DNA of 64,000 nt from an uncultured Clostridia bacterium (GCA_944391805.1 CALXUY010000064.1:1-64000), one strand, 5' to 3'; shown: positions 7,644 to 16,331, numbered from the stretch's first letter. The notes: generated from the sequence alone by a model not told the origin. Numbers and translations are program-made.

Positions 7644-8709
7644 CAGGCTTTTCTCCTTCATTCTTCGATTGTTTTCCCGCACGAATGATATTCTCGATAT
7701 TGTCGCTCAAGCCCTCCAGTGTCGCCAGCACCTTTGCATAGTCCATTCGCCGCGGCCCCAGCACGCCAATGGCGCCGAGCGTTTTGCCGTCCTTCACAAT
7801 CGGCTTGAACACCAGCGCGGAGTTGCTCATCACCTCCACCCGGCTCTCCGAGCCGATCAGAACGCTCACATCATCCCGGCTTTCATTTCTCGAGACCAGA
7901 TTGAGGATATCCTCCTTTTTCTCGAGTGTTCCAAGCAGCTCCTGAAATTGCCCCACGTCGCTGTACTCGGGATATTGCAGCAGGTGGTTGATGCCGCTCA
8001 CCTTCATCTCGCCCTGATCCAGCTCGCCCAGCAGGTCGTAAACCACCTTGATCACCTGCGAAACCATACCGGAATCGGCACCCATATGCGACTCCAGGTT
8101 CATGATGATGGGCAGGTTGATCTCCTCGGCGCACAGGCCGCTGAGATAGAGATTGAGCGCCGCCGAGAGCTTGGCGACCACCGCCGGGTCAACCGGCTCC
8201 TCCGGGCGGATGTGCTTGGTTTTGACCGCCCCGGTGGAAGCCACCGCCACCAGAATATAGTGCTCCGGCTCCAGAAAAATGGTCTCATACTTGGTGATGC
8301 TCACCGAGTTGAGCCGGGGCTTGATGGCAATACCGGTATAGTTTGTGAGCGAGGAGGCGAGATTGGAAGCGGCTGCGAGAATCTGATCCAATTCCCCCAT
8401 CTTGACCCGCAGCAGATTGTTGATCTGCGCGATCTCGGACGTGGTCATGGCATAGTGCTCGATCAGCGAATCCACATAAAAACGGTAGCCAAGCTCGCTT
8501 GGCACCCGCCCTGCGGAGGTGTGAGGCTGTTCGAGATACCCCATTTCCTCCAGCTCGGCCATCTCGTTCCGAATGGTGGCGGACGAGCAGTTGAGCTGTC
8601 GGTTCTGCAAAATGGATTTGGAGCCTACCGGCCCGCCGCACTCGATGTGCGCATCCACAATCGCTTTCAGTATCTGCTTTTTCCGCTCACTCAATTCATG
8701 TCCTTCCAC
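7636..8709 (-). CDS. hrcA: heat-inducible transcription repressor HrcA
   Basis: A 357-residue repressor that binds CIRCE and depends on GroE for activity in Firmicutes. The N-terminal winged helix reads LSERKKQILKAIVDAHI, then VGSKSIL and SSATIRNEMAELEEMGYLEQPHTSAGRVPSE split by short linkers, the most conserved block of the family. The C-terminal GAF-like domain follows. The start is GTG with GGGAGG seven bases upstream. CIRCE at 8737-8763 lies just before it, so the repressor controls its own operon. Confidence 0.97.
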   Translation of the reverse strand: MEGHELSERKKQILKAIVDAHIECGGPVGSKSILQNRQLNCSSATIRNEMAELEEMGYLEQPHTSAGRVPSELGYRFYVDSLIEHYAMTTSEIAQINNLLRVKMGELDQILAAASNLASSLTNYTGIAIKPRLNSVSITKYETIFLEPEHYILVAVASTGAVKTKHIRPEEPVDPAVVAKLSAALNLYLSGLCAEEINLPIIMNLESHMGADSGMVSQVIKVVYDLLGELDQGEMKVSGINHLLQYPEYSDVGQFQELLGTLEKKEDILNLVSRNESRDDVSVLIGSESRVEVMSNSALVFKPIVKDGKTLGAIGVLGPRRMDYAKVLATLEGLSDNIENIIRAGKQSKNEGEKPDG

Positions 8710-8736
8710 TCGGACACCTCCCTTCTGCCGAAGATT

Positions 8737-8763
8737 TTAGCACTTGAAGGTTTCGAGTGCTAA
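8737..8763. promoter_or_regulatory. CIRCE operator (HrcA binding site)
   Basis: TTAGCACTT, nine bases, GAGTGCTAA: an inverted repeat matching the CIRCE consensus with a single change in the left arm (T for C at its ninth base). It lies between the promoter (8776-8804) and the hrcA start, in the transcribed leader. A lone GAGTGCTAA half-site also occurs near 8851. Confidence 0.95.
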
Positions 8764-8775
8764 TCTCATGCTAAA

Positions 8776-8804
8776 AATTTATCACTTTTTGCCCGTTTTG
8801 TCAA
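8776..8804 (-). promoter_or_regulatory. sigma-A promoter of the hrcA-grpE-dnaK-dnaJ-prmA operon
   Basis: On the minus strand: TTGACA (8799-8804), a 17-base spacer and TAAATT (8776-8781), with CIRCE 12 bases downstream of the -10 box. Confidence 0.8.
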
Positions 8805-8866
8805 GTGCTTTTTGGAATTTAGTTATGAACTTTTTGTAAACATCGCAGCAGAGTGCTAATTTTACA

Positions 8867-8890
8867 GAAAAAACGCCCGAAATCGGGCGT
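8867..8890 (-). terminator. rho-independent terminator of the acylation cluster
   Basis: On the minus strand ACGCCCGA-TTTCGGGCGT forms a compact GC-rich hairpin followed by TTTTTTC. It closes the ACP-MBOAT-SGNH-lipoprotein operon and insulates it from the downstream heat-shock promoter. Confidence 0.8.
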
Positions 8891-9073
8891 TTCAGAGTCA
8901 GATTTTTGTTTGATCCACGTGCGGTTCCGCGTCGGTCCCCCATCGGGTCCGGCGGGCATAGCGCCAACCCTTTTCAGCAGCACTCCGGCATAGCGGAATC
9001 CCGGCGGATCAGCCCGCGCGAGCTACCCGGCTGCCTTTTCTGCCCGGAGGATGCCGGAGAGCATCCGGCCGCC

Positions 9074-9580
9074 TCACTCGAGCGTCTCGTAGGAGATGTT
9101 GGTGACGCTGCCGTCCCGCAGACCAAACACCAACCGCATCGTACCGCGTGTGTAGGCCAGACGGAACTCGGTCTCCTCGTCTGCCGCGCCGTATACATCC
9201 TTGACCGCCTGCGCGGTGGCGCCGATGGCAATCCCCTCCCGCGTGGCAACCGAGTCGTCGCTGAAGATAATCAGGCGGATCTGCTCGTCCGCATCCCCCT
9301 CCTGCAGGCGGAAGGTCTGAATGCGGAAGCCCGGCAGCACATAGGTGACGTCCTCGCCCGTCACTCCGGACAGGCAGGAGGCCTTGACAGACGACTGCGG
9401 GTTGTGCGCGCTCAGTGCCTCGAGCACCGGGGCCGCCTTGTCCCCCGGCCTGATTTCGGTTCCGTCAAACAAAAAGCTGTAGGCTTCGGCCGCATCGTCG
9501 TCCGGGTCGGTGCCTCCGCACGCCGCGAATGCCACAAGCGCTGTCAGTGCCAACAGAATGGCAATCCATTTCCGCATCAT
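9074..9580 (-). CDS. small lipoprotein of unknown function
   Basis: A 168-residue protein starting MMRKWIAILLALTALVAF with a lipobox ending AAC (Cys21), so a secreted, membrane-anchored lipoprotein. The mature part begins GGTDPDDDAAEAYSFLFDG and contains two similar-looking beta-rich stretches, but I do not recognise the family. GGAGG lies eight bases before the ATG at 9580, inside the end of the SGNH gene just upstream, so the two are coupled. Its place as last gene of an acyl-transfer cluster suggests a role at the cell surface (inference). Confidence 0.75.
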   Translation of the reverse strand: MMRKWIAILLALTALVAFAACGGTDPDDDAAEAYSFLFDGTEIRPGDKAAPVLEALSAHNPQSSVKASCLSGVTGEDVTYVLPGFRIQTFRLQEGDADEQIRLIIFSDDSVATREGIAIGATAQAVKDVYGAADEETEFRLAYTRGTMRLVFGLRDGSVTNISYETLE

Positions 9581-9581
9581 T

Positions 9582-10607
9582 TTAAGTTCCTCCGTTCTTT
9601 TCCGCCTCATAGGCGCTGCATTTTTCCTGCCAGACTGCGGAAAGCTCCGCGTCGGCCCTGTGATCCTCCAATCCGAACTCCTCACGCAGGATTTTTCCGA
9701 AATAGGAGGTCAGCTTTTCCGCGCCCGAAACGTTCAGGTGCGCGCCGCCGTCGTAGGTATCGGTGCTCCAATCCAGACCGATCTCCTCCTCCAGCGGAAT
9801 AAAATTATAATAAGGTAGGTCGTTTTCACCGGCATAGGAGACAATCTGCTCCTCCCATTCGTCATACCAGTAGTAGCCCCAGAAATTGGTTGGCGCCTTG
9901 ACCAGAATCAGTTGAATGCCCTTCTCCTCACAGAGCGTGCGCATCCGGTCGAGGTACTCAAAGCAGATCTGCGGCAGCGCGGGGTCGGAGAGCGGCTCCC
10001 CCTCAATGTCCAGCTCTTTCGGAACGACATCGGTCTGCATCAAATACCCGTTGTGCGTGACCGGATCGCGATGGAACAGATATTGGAAGTCGGCCTGCTC
10101 CAGCTCCTTCCACCGGCTGTGATAGCGCAGCAGCGGAAACAGATAGGAGGCAAAGGACTCCTCCTCGGTCATGGAGGCCCAAATGGCCCGGAGCTTGACG
10201 GTGGAAAAGTGCATGCCGTCCAGTACAATGCGGTTGTAGGCCTCGTTCTGCGGCTCTCCGTATCGCATGGCGTACACATTGAACACCACGGCCTTGGGCG
10301 TTTCATAGCGCAGCGTCTCCTCCAGCAGATAGTAGGAGTGCCAGACAAGCTGCTGCGGCGTTCCGCGGATGTAGGAGGTGATGCCGTATTCGGCCCAGAG
10401 TGTGGGAGGCGTGTAGCACTCGTACACCTCGCAGTCACCAAGGAACAGCACGTCGTGCGGGCTGCCGTCGCTGTAATATTCGGCTGTCATTGCCCCCTCC
10501 CGGTTGCCGGACATATATTTCGGCTCCAGCAGAAGCTGGGCAAACCAGAGAAACACGCCTCCGCACAGCAGAATGCACAGGCAGGCGATCCATTGCTTTT
10601 TTCTCAT
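9582..10607 (-). CDS. DltD/AlgJ-like SGNH-fold protein with a Cys in the nucleophile position
   Basis: A 341-residue protein with one N-terminal signal anchor (about residues 5-27) and an extracytoplasmic SGNH-like domain. Block I reads VLFLGDCEVYE at about residues 53-63: the usual GDS or GSS Ser is replaced by Cys (codon TGC). The last block reads DGGAHLNVSGAEKL, preserving the DxxH-type Asp and His. Between them lies PKAVVFNVYAM. SGNH proteins partnered with MBOAT acyltransferases complete transfer of acyl groups to cell-surface polymers. It directly follows an MBOAT gene and a carrier protein gene. The substrate is unknown. Confidence 0.75.
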   Translation of the reverse strand: MRKKQWIACLCILLCGGVFLWFAQLLLEPKYMSGNREGAMTAEYYSDGSPHDVLFLGDCEVYECYTPPTLWAEYGITSYIRGTPQQLVWHSYYLLEETLRYETPKAVVFNVYAMRYGEPQNEAYNRIVLDGMHFSTVKLRAIWASMTEEESFASYLFPLLRYHSRWKELEQADFQYLFHRDPVTHNGYLMQTDVVPKELDIEGEPLSDPALPQICFEYLDRMRTLCEEKGIQLILVKAPTNFWGYYWYDEWEEQIVSYAGENDLPYYNFIPLEEEIGLDWSTDTYDGGAHLNVSGAEKLTSYFGKILREEFGLEDHRADAELSAVWQEKCSAYEAEKNGGT

Positions 10608-10618
10608 ACATTCATCCT

Positions 10619-12184
10619 TCAGAATTGGCCGTAGATAAAGTCCCCGGCGTCATACCCGATGCCGTAGGAGCCAAACAGCAGAATCACAATCACTCCCAGC
10701 GTCAGGCAAACACAGAGCAGCACCGGACGGCGGGAGAGGCGCTCGCGCAGCGGCTCGCGCTTTCCGAGCATACTGGCAGTGAACAGCACCAGAATACCGG
10801 CAGCAAGCACACCCCAATCCGCCGGGGTCAGACCGAGCTTTGTCAGGCTTCCGAGCATTTCCCCCCAGTTGAAGTCGGTGAACATGCTGCCCCAGAGACG
10901 GAAGGTCAGCGGCACATTGCGGTAACAGTCGAGGCTGCGAATCAGCCCCATGAGCAGAAAGGTACGCACCGCCTGCCAGCACCCCCATATGCGGGAGGAC
11001 GAGAGGCGCGGCGCCGCCGCCTGCCAGCGCAGCCAAAGCGGCTGCAGCTCCTGAGAGACCAGAATGCAAAGGCAGTTGAGCAGCCCCCACACGATGAAGT
11101 TCCAGCCCGCTCCGTGCCACAGCCCCGTGAGAAACCATGTCACAATTGTGGCGATGTATACCGGTATGCGCTTGCCCAGCGCCGGGCCGAGATGCGCGCG
11201 CGACCACTTGGAGAGCCGCTGCATGGGCGCGCAGACCGAGAGCGGATAAAACACATAATCGGTGAACCATGTGCCCATGGTGATGTGCCAGCGCCGCCAG
11301 TATTCCTTGACCGAGCGGGAGGAAAACGGGCGGTCGAAATTCTCCTTGAGGCGGATGCCGAACAGCTCGGAAATCCCGATGGTGATATCGATGCCGCCGG
11401 TGAAATCCCCATAGATCACAGCGGAGTACAGCAGAATGAGCAGCACCACGTAGGCCCCGGTCAGTTTCTGCTCCACCAGCGCTTGCACGGCGATCATGGC
11501 CGTGTCCGCCACCACCATCTTTTTGAAATAACCCCACACCGTGCGCGCCAGCCCGGCGCGGAAGCGTGCTCCGTCAAAGCCGCGCTCCTCAAAGAACTGG
11601 TGGGCGAGATCACCGAACCGGCTGATCGGCCCCTGCAGAAGCTGCGGGAAATAGGAGACAAACAGCGCAAAGCGGAGGGGGTTGCGTTCGGCCTGCGCCT
11701 TCCCGCGGTAAACATCGATGAGATAGCCCATCGACTGAAAGGTGTAAAAGGAGATGCCGAGCGGAAGGAGCAGATCGGGGATCCGGAGAGAGGGCACAAA
11801 GAGCTGCACCCCGGACAGCACAAAGGCCGTGTATTTGAGCACCGCCAGCATCCCAAATCCCAGCACCAGCCCCCCGACCAGAATCCGGAAGCGCTGTTTT
11901 TTCCCTTTCGCGCGCCGGGCCTTGCGCTCTTCTTTGGTGAGCGCATCACGGTTTGCCTCCAGCTCGGCGTTTTCGGCATCGGCCCGCCGCTGCAGAAGCA
12001 GAGCCGTGACATAGCTGACAGCAGTTGTATATACAATAAAAATCAGATATTCGGCGCCCGCCGCAAGGTAATAGAGATAGCTTGCCGCCAGCAGCACATA
12101 CCACCGCCGTCGGCCGGGCAGGCAATAGTACAGGATCAGCGCCGCCGAGAGCAGCAACAAAAAAGGAATCGAATTGAACTGCAT
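10619..12184 (-). CDS. membrane-bound O-acyltransferase (DltB/AlgI-type MBOAT)
   Basis: A 521-residue polytopic membrane protein with at least ten hydrophobic segments. Family hallmarks are YLIDVYRGKAQAERNP and FPQLLQGPISRF in the N-terminal half, and the catalytic-His block LTGLWHGAGWNFIVWG. MBOATs of this branch move an acyl group from an acyl carrier protein across the membrane, as DltB does with D-Ala or AlgI with acetyl. The gene begins 23 bases after the carrier-protein gene and is followed by the SGNH partner. A DltA-type activating ligase is not encoded nearby, so the acyl donor is open. Confidence 0.92.
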   Translation of the reverse strand: MQFNSIPFLLLLSAALILYYCLPGRRRWYVLLAASYLYYLAAGAEYLIFIVYTTAVSYVTALLLQRRADAENAELEANRDALTKEERKARRAKGKKQRFRILVGGLVLGFGMLAVLKYTAFVLSGVQLFVPSLRIPDLLLPLGISFYTFQSMGYLIDVYRGKAQAERNPLRFALFVSYFPQLLQGPISRFGDLAHQFFEERGFDGARFRAGLARTVWGYFKKMVVADTAMIAVQALVEQKLTGAYVVLLILLYSAVIYGDFTGGIDITIGISELFGIRLKENFDRPFSSRSVKEYWRRWHITMGTWFTDYVFYPLSVCAPMQRLSKWSRAHLGPALGKRIPVYIATIVTWFLTGLWHGAGWNFIVWGLLNCLCILVSQELQPLWLRWQAAAPRLSSSRIWGCWQAVRTFLLMGLIRSLDCYRNVPLTFRLWGSMFTDFNWGEMLGSLTKLGLTPADWGVLAAGILVLFTASMLGKREPLRERLSRRPVLLCVCLTLGVIVILLFGSYGIGYDAGDFIYGQF

Positions 12185-12207
12185 CGATGTATCCGGGAGC
12201 GCTGATC

Positions 12208-12435
12208 TCAGGCTTCGTCCAAACGGGTAATCAGGTCATATATGGCGGAGGCGCTGCAGAAATTTTCCGGCAGAATTTCCTCGGCCGGAATGCTGACGTC
12301 ATATGCGCTGTTGATCTCGGTGATCAGGGTGACAATGTCGAGCGAATCGAGAATCCCCTCCCCGATCAGGTCGTCCTGCGCGGTAAAATCCACATCCGGG
12401 TGCAGACTCTTTAATATTTCATACAGTTTTTCCAT
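12208..12435 (-). CDS. acyl carrier protein (DltC-like)
   Basis: A 75-residue carrier protein with the phosphopantetheine attachment Ser31 in GILDSLDIVTLI. It is acidic and predicted four-helical, typical of ACP/DltC. As first gene of the operon it probably supplies the activated acyl group to the adjacent MBOAT rather than serving fatty acid synthesis. AAAGGA is about 11 bases before the ATG. Confidence 0.92.
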   Translation of the reverse strand: MEKLYEILKSLHPDVDFTAQDDLIGEGILDSLDIVTLITEINSAYDVSIPAEEILPENFCSASAIYDLITRLDEA

Positions 12436-12466
12436 GTTCGTTTACGTCCTTTCGGGAGATACCTTT

Positions 12467-12495
12467 ATTATACATGTTTCCCCCGCGTCTGTCAA
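12467..12495 (-). promoter_or_regulatory. sigma-A promoter of the acylation operon
   Basis: On the minus strand a consensus TTGACA (12490-12495), a 17-base spacer and TATAAT (12467-12472), about 30 bases before the carrier-protein gene. The near-perfect match implies strong constitutive expression. Confidence 0.85.
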
Positions 12496-12639
12496 TGGAT
12501 TGCGGCGTTTTTTCTCAAAATCTCCATAAAAATTCAACAGAAAACGGAGGACCCAGAAGCGGCCCGAAAAGCCGCCCCGCATCCCCCACCGGAAAGAACA
12601 TCGAAGTCAAGGCATCATACGGCTCACAGCGTCCAAGAC

Positions 12640-13056
12640 TGTCGACAAAAGGCGCATCAAATAAAAATTGCACAAAAGCGTTTGTCCGCTTTTTCTTTGA
12701 GCATGTAGGCGCAAAGAAACAAGCAAAGGCTTCGCATGGCTCAGCCGCAAATCTGCTTCGCAGAGTTTGCCCAAAGAAGAAAAGAATTTGTTCCAAATCC
12801 GCGAATCGCTTCGCGAGTTCGCCGCCAACGGAAGATTTCGCCGTCTGCGGACGGAAACTTCTGCAAAGCAGAATTTCCGGCACCTCCGGTGCCTTGCGAC
12901 ACAACGCCCCACGGCGTTGGATCCGTGGGAACTTTTTGCGGAGCAAAAATTCCCGGTGGCTTTGCCACCTGCCGCCATTTTGAGAAAAGGAAATGCGCTT
13001 TGCGCATTGGCGAAAACTTTAGCCAAACTGACGAGAGCCGTTGCTTTGGTCTACAG
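12640..13056 (+). repeat. dispersed modular intergenic repeat, copy R1 (417 bp)
   Basis: One of four related elements in the window (others at 25628, 28428 and 57154). One end reads GTCGACAAAAGGCGCATC and the other TTGCTTTGGTCTACAG, so the termini are short imperfect inverted repeats (TGTAGAC-MAAA). The interior is a chain of small palindromes, for example GCAAATCTG-CTTCG-CAGAGTTTGC near 12747, CGAATCGCTTCGCGAGTTCG near 12818, and CAACGCCCCACGGCGTTG near 12902. It contains no credible gene and stops 10 bases after the GNAT gene's stop codon. Confidence 0.75.
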
Positions 13057-13065
13057 CCTAACGGC

Positions 13066-13497
13066 TTACAGCCGCGTGTCCAGCGTTTTGCACATCCATA
13101 CATGCGGACAGTGCTCCTCATAAAACACGTCGCCAAAGGCGGCATAGCCCTGCTTTTCATAAAATCCCCTTGCCTGCAGCTGCGCTGCCAGCAGCACCCG
13201 TGCGCCCCCCAAGGCTCCGATCTGCCGCTCGGCCTCACGCAGCACCGCACTGCCGAGCGACCGGCCACGGAATTCCTGCAATACCGCAATCCGCCCCACA
13301 ACATAGCCATTCCTTGCGTCATCCCGGAAATAGCGGCAGGTGGCAACCGGCCGCTCCCCGTCGTAGAGGACGATATGCGCTGCGACAGCGTCCGTGCCGT
13401 CAAATTCATCCGCAAATCCCTGCTCCTCCACAAATACCGTTCTGCGGATCCATGCCGCGTCCTCCGGGAGCGTTTGTTCGGTTTTGAAACGGATCAT
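13066..13497 (-). CDS. GNAT-family N-acetyltransferase (ElaA/YjcF-like)
   Basis: A 143-residue acetyl-CoA-dependent acyltransferase. Recognisable features are FVEEQGFADEFDGTD, then ATCRYFRD, the acetyl-CoA loop block VLQEFRGRSLGSAVLREAE and the C-terminal GFYEKQGYAAFGDVFYEEHCPH, which closely match the ElaA/YjcF branch. The substrate cannot be deduced. The start at 13497 has GGGGG about six bases upstream; a longer frame from 13524 lacks support. It is monocistronic or follows the GH99-like gene, and ends 10 bases before repeat R1. Confidence 0.85.
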   Translation of the reverse strand: MIRFKTEQTLPEDAAWIRRTVFVEEQGFADEFDGTDAVAAHIVLYDGERPVATCRYFRDDARNGYVVGRIAVLQEFRGRSLGSAVLREAERQIGALGGARVLLAAQLQARGFYEKQGYAAFGDVFYEEHCPHVWMCKTLDTRL

Positions 13498-13606
13498 ACT
13501 TTCCCCCTTACACAACAGTCGCATGACAGCCGTTTACCGGATGTGCTGCGGCATACGGACGCATCCGCGCAACCGGAACCCGGATGCCGCGGCACAACAC
13601 GGCAGC

Positions 13607-14710
13607 TCACTCCAGCACAGCCTGCCGGATCGCTTCCAGATAACCGTAGCCGTTGATGTTGTCCGGCTCGAGATAGCTGCCCTCGGTCCACTCGTTCCAG
13701 CTATTCACGGTCACCATCGGCGCGCCGGTCGCCTTTGCGGCCGCCACCGCGCGCCGCATCGCACGTCCGAAGGCCTCCGGCGTATTGTCGCGCAGAATAT
13801 TCGGTCGCAGCGTGGAAAAGCGGGGGTTGTTGTCCCAGCCGATGCTGACATGCGGCAGGTATAGCAAGCCGTATTGGCCTGCGTTGCGCGCCCACTCGGC
13901 CTCCACATCGGGCAGAACCGCGTCATAAGCGCGGTTGATGTTCACAAAATGCACGAACTGATAATGCGTGATCGAGGAGAACGGCAGCAGGCGGCAGACC
14001 TCCCGCATCGGGATGCCCGGCTCCCCGTCGACTCCGGTCAGACCGGTATTCTTCTCCCCGCAGTTGATGAGCTGAAAATGCACGCCTGCAAGACCGCTGC
14101 CGCGTGCCAGCCCGTCCAGCCAGCGCATCGCCTCGGCTGTCTGCTCCACACCGCCGAAGCTGTCCACAAAATTCTGAATGTCATAAATTGCAATCAACGG
14201 CCTGCCGTCGATGCGATAGTAGTTTTCGAGCCCGAAATACTGCTCCAGCCAGCGCCGGCCGATCACTTCAAAATCCTCCGGCGTCACCTTCCCCCGCCAG
14301 ACTACGGTTTTGCTGTCCTCGGCATTCCGCTTGTCCCAAACGTATTTGGCGTCGTGGTTTGCCCACATCAGGTAGAACCGCATCGAACGGCAATTGGAGG
14401 CTCCGAGAAAGCCGTTGTCCAGGCACTGCTCAAGAAAGGGCCGGCCGTCGTACCAATACCAATCATAAATAAACACATTGACCCCGTGCGACAGCGCGGC
14501 CTCAATCTGGCGCTCCATCACCTGCGGGTCTGCCTCATCCACATAGCCCCAGAGCGGGCGGCGGGGCCACGGATGTCCCGGAAATTTCGGAGCGGCGCGG
14601 CGCACGGTCTGCCACTCCCCTTCCCCCTCCTCCCAGAAGATTCTGGCGCGCGGCTCGGTTCCGGTATAGGCCGGCCAGATATAGGCCGCCACATCAACGG
14701 TTTGCTTCAT
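13607..14710 (-). CDS. GH99-like (WbsX-type) glycan-active protein
   Basis: A 367-residue cytoplasmic protein without a signal peptide. It starts VDVAAYIWPAYTG and has the family blocks WGYVDEADPQVMERQIEAA, GVNVFIYDWYWYDGRPFL, WANHDA and a C-terminal VNSWNEWTEGSYLEP with conserved Glu and Trp. These match the GH99-like domain found in WbsX proteins, a TIM-barrel group related to endo-mannosidases. Function of the bacterial intracellular members is not established. AAAGGAG lies well placed before the ATG and a consensus promoter stands at 14783-14811. Confidence 0.8.
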   Translation of the reverse strand: MKQTVDVAAYIWPAYTGTEPRARIFWEEGEGEWQTVRRAAPKFPGHPWPRRPLWGYVDEADPQVMERQIEAALSHGVNVFIYDWYWYDGRPFLEQCLDNGFLGASNCRSMRFYLMWANHDAKYVWDKRNAEDSKTVVWRGKVTPEDFEVIGRRWLEQYFGLENYYRIDGRPLIAIYDIQNFVDSFGGVEQTAEAMRWLDGLARGSGLAGVHFQLINCGEKNTGLTGVDGEPGIPMREVCRLLPFSSITHYQFVHFVNINRAYDAVLPDVEAEWARNAGQYGLLYLPHVSIGWDNNPRFSTLRPNILRDNTPEAFGRAMRRAVAAAKATGAPMVTVNSWNEWTEGSYLEPDNINGYGYLEAIRQAVLE

Positions 14711-14782
14711 GTCTGTTCTCCTTTTCCGGTTCTGCTGTCTGATGCCGTCGATCTATCTCCGGCAGTACTGCACATCGGCTAC

Positions 14783-14811
14783 ATTTTACCATACCCGCCA
14801 CCGGATGTCAA
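14783..14811 (-). promoter_or_regulatory. sigma-A promoter of the GH99-like gene
   Basis: TTGACA (14806-14811 on the minus strand), a 17-base spacer and TAAAAT (14783-14788), about 70 bases before the start codon. The rest of the 300-base interval to the dgt promoter holds nothing I can identify. Confidence 0.75.
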
Positions 14812-15015
14812 CAAAAAGTTTTTGCAAACCATCCGGATGGACCGTATCCTTCACTTTGCCGCATCGGCCGTGGCGCCGGGACAACAGTCCGCTGCGCACA
14901 AAGAGCCTGTTTCGTCCGCAAAAGGCCGCACGGAATTCATGGCCGCCCCCGCACAACAGAATGGCACAGGCTGTCCCATACACCGGCAAACCGGTTGCCA
15001 AAACTCCCGTCCGGC

Positions 15016-15044
15016 CTTGATTTTTGCCGCAGGATGTGATATAA
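15016..15044 (+). promoter_or_regulatory. sigma-A promoter of the dGTPase gene
   Basis: TTGATT (15016-15021), a 17-base spacer and TATAAT (15039-15044), 63 bases before the start codon at 15108. Confidence 0.75.
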
Positions 15045-15107
15045 TAGACGCAATATATGAAAGGAAATGAGCGAGCAGCAGCCGTTCCTTACCGCAGGAG
15101 GTATCAA

Positions 15108-16331
15108 ATGGCCGAATCAAAACTGAATTATCATTGCTTAAGCCCGGAACTGACCGAACGGATTCAAGCCGATCGGCAAAACGGCTGGGTAAACCCTTAC
15201 CGCTGCCGGGAAAACCAGGCCGTGCGCCGTGACCCGAAGCGGGACAGCCAGCCGAAGCTCTGGAGACCGGCATACGTTCGGGACACCGAAAAAATCCTGC
15301 ATCTGCCCATCTACAACCGCTATGCGGACAAAACGCAGGTTTTTTCCTTTTATCACAACGACGACATCACCCGCCGTGCCCTGCATGTGCAGCTGGTATC
15401 CCGGATCGCGCGCAACATCGGCTCGGTTCTGGGGCTGAATCTCGACCTGATCGAGGCCATTGCACTCGGGCACGACATCGGGCATACCCCGTTCGGGCAT
15501 GCCGGAGAACGCTTCCTCTCGGAGCTGCTGTACCAAAACACCGGAAGATATTTCAACCACAATGTACACAGTGTGCGCGTGCTGGACACGCTGTTTGCAC
15601 GCAACCTCACGCTGCAAACGCTGGACGGCATCCTGTGCCACAACGGGGAGTTTGAGCAGCAGGAATACCGCCCGAAATACGGCAAAACCTTTCAGATGCT
15701 GGACGATGAAACCGAGGCCTGCTACCGCACCGGAGGCGAGGCAATCCGGCGTCTGGTTCCCTCCACGCTGGAGGGGTGTGTGGTGCGGATCTGCGACATG
15801 ATCGCATATCTCGGCAAGGACAGGCAGGACGCCCGCACCGCACATATCATTCCGCCGGACTACCAATTTTCCACCGAGAACATCGGCACCGAAAACGCAG
15901 CCATCATCAACAACCTCACGGTAGACATGATTGAAAACAGCTATGGGAAGGATTATATCCTGCTCAGCGAAAAGGCTTATCAGGAGCTCAAACAGGCCAA
16001 GCGGGAAAACTATCAGGCCATCTATCAGAACGAAGCCATCAACCGGCAGTATGACGAGCTGATCCGGCCGATGTTTGTGGAGGTTTACGCGAAGCTGCTG
16101 GATGATATTTGCGCCGGCCGCGAGGACTCCCTGATCTTCCGCCATCACATCGCCTTTGTCGAACAGCAGCAAACCTACTACAGCCACAGCAACTACCGCC
16201 TGGAGGAGCCCAACCAGATTGTGGTGGACTACATCGCCAGTATGACAGACGACTACTTCATCGCGCTGCACCGGGAGCTGTTCCCGGACAGTCCGTATCA
16301 CATCGATTACCACTCCTATTTTCGGGATTGA
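15108..16331 (+). CDS. dgt: deoxyguanosinetriphosphate triphosphohydrolase-like HD-domain protein
   Basis: A 407-residue HD-superfamily enzyme predicted to hydrolyse dNTPs to deoxynucleosides and tripolyphosphate. The signature RDTEKILHLPIYNRYADKTQ is followed by metal-binding H122-D123 in LGHDIGHTPFGHAGE and by FNHNVHSVRVLD. The C-terminal part contains RICDMIAYLGKDRQDA. A perfect AGGAGG site seven bases upstream fixes the ATG at 15108. The gene is monocistronic on the plus strand. A MITE-like element begins five bases after its stop codon. Confidence 0.92.
   Translation: MAESKLNYHCLSPELTERIQADRQNGWVNPYRCRENQAVRRDPKRDSQPKLWRPAYVRDTEKILHLPIYNRYADKTQVFSFYHNDDITRRALHVQLVSRIARNIGSVLGLNLDLIEAIALGHDIGHTPFGHAGERFLSELLYQNTGRYFNHNVHSVRVLDTLFARNLTLQTLDGILCHNGEFEQQEYRPKYGKTFQMLDDETEACYRTGGEAIRRLVPSTLEGCVVRICDMIAYLGKDRQDARTAHIIPPDYQFSTENIGTENAAIINNLTVDMIENSYGKDYILLSEKAYQELKQAKRENYQAIYQNEAINRQYDELIRPMFVEVYAKLLDDICAGREDSLIFRHHIAFVEQQQTYYSHSNYRLEEPNQIVVDYIASMTDDYFIALHRELFPDSPYHIDYHSYFRD

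Noticed and set aside
10400-12205. 601-codon frame antisense to the MBOAT and SGNH genes
   Set aside because: Overlaps two well-supported genes and has the Arg/Pro/His-rich composition of an antisense shadow.
12640-13056. CRISPR array
   Set aside because: Repeated units are palindromes of differing sequence, not identical direct repeats with regular spacers, and no cas genes are nearby.
12736-13656. Several long frames across repeat R1
   Set aside because: They follow the repeat rather than a gene; the same type of frame appears in R4 and is explained by the short palindromic modules.
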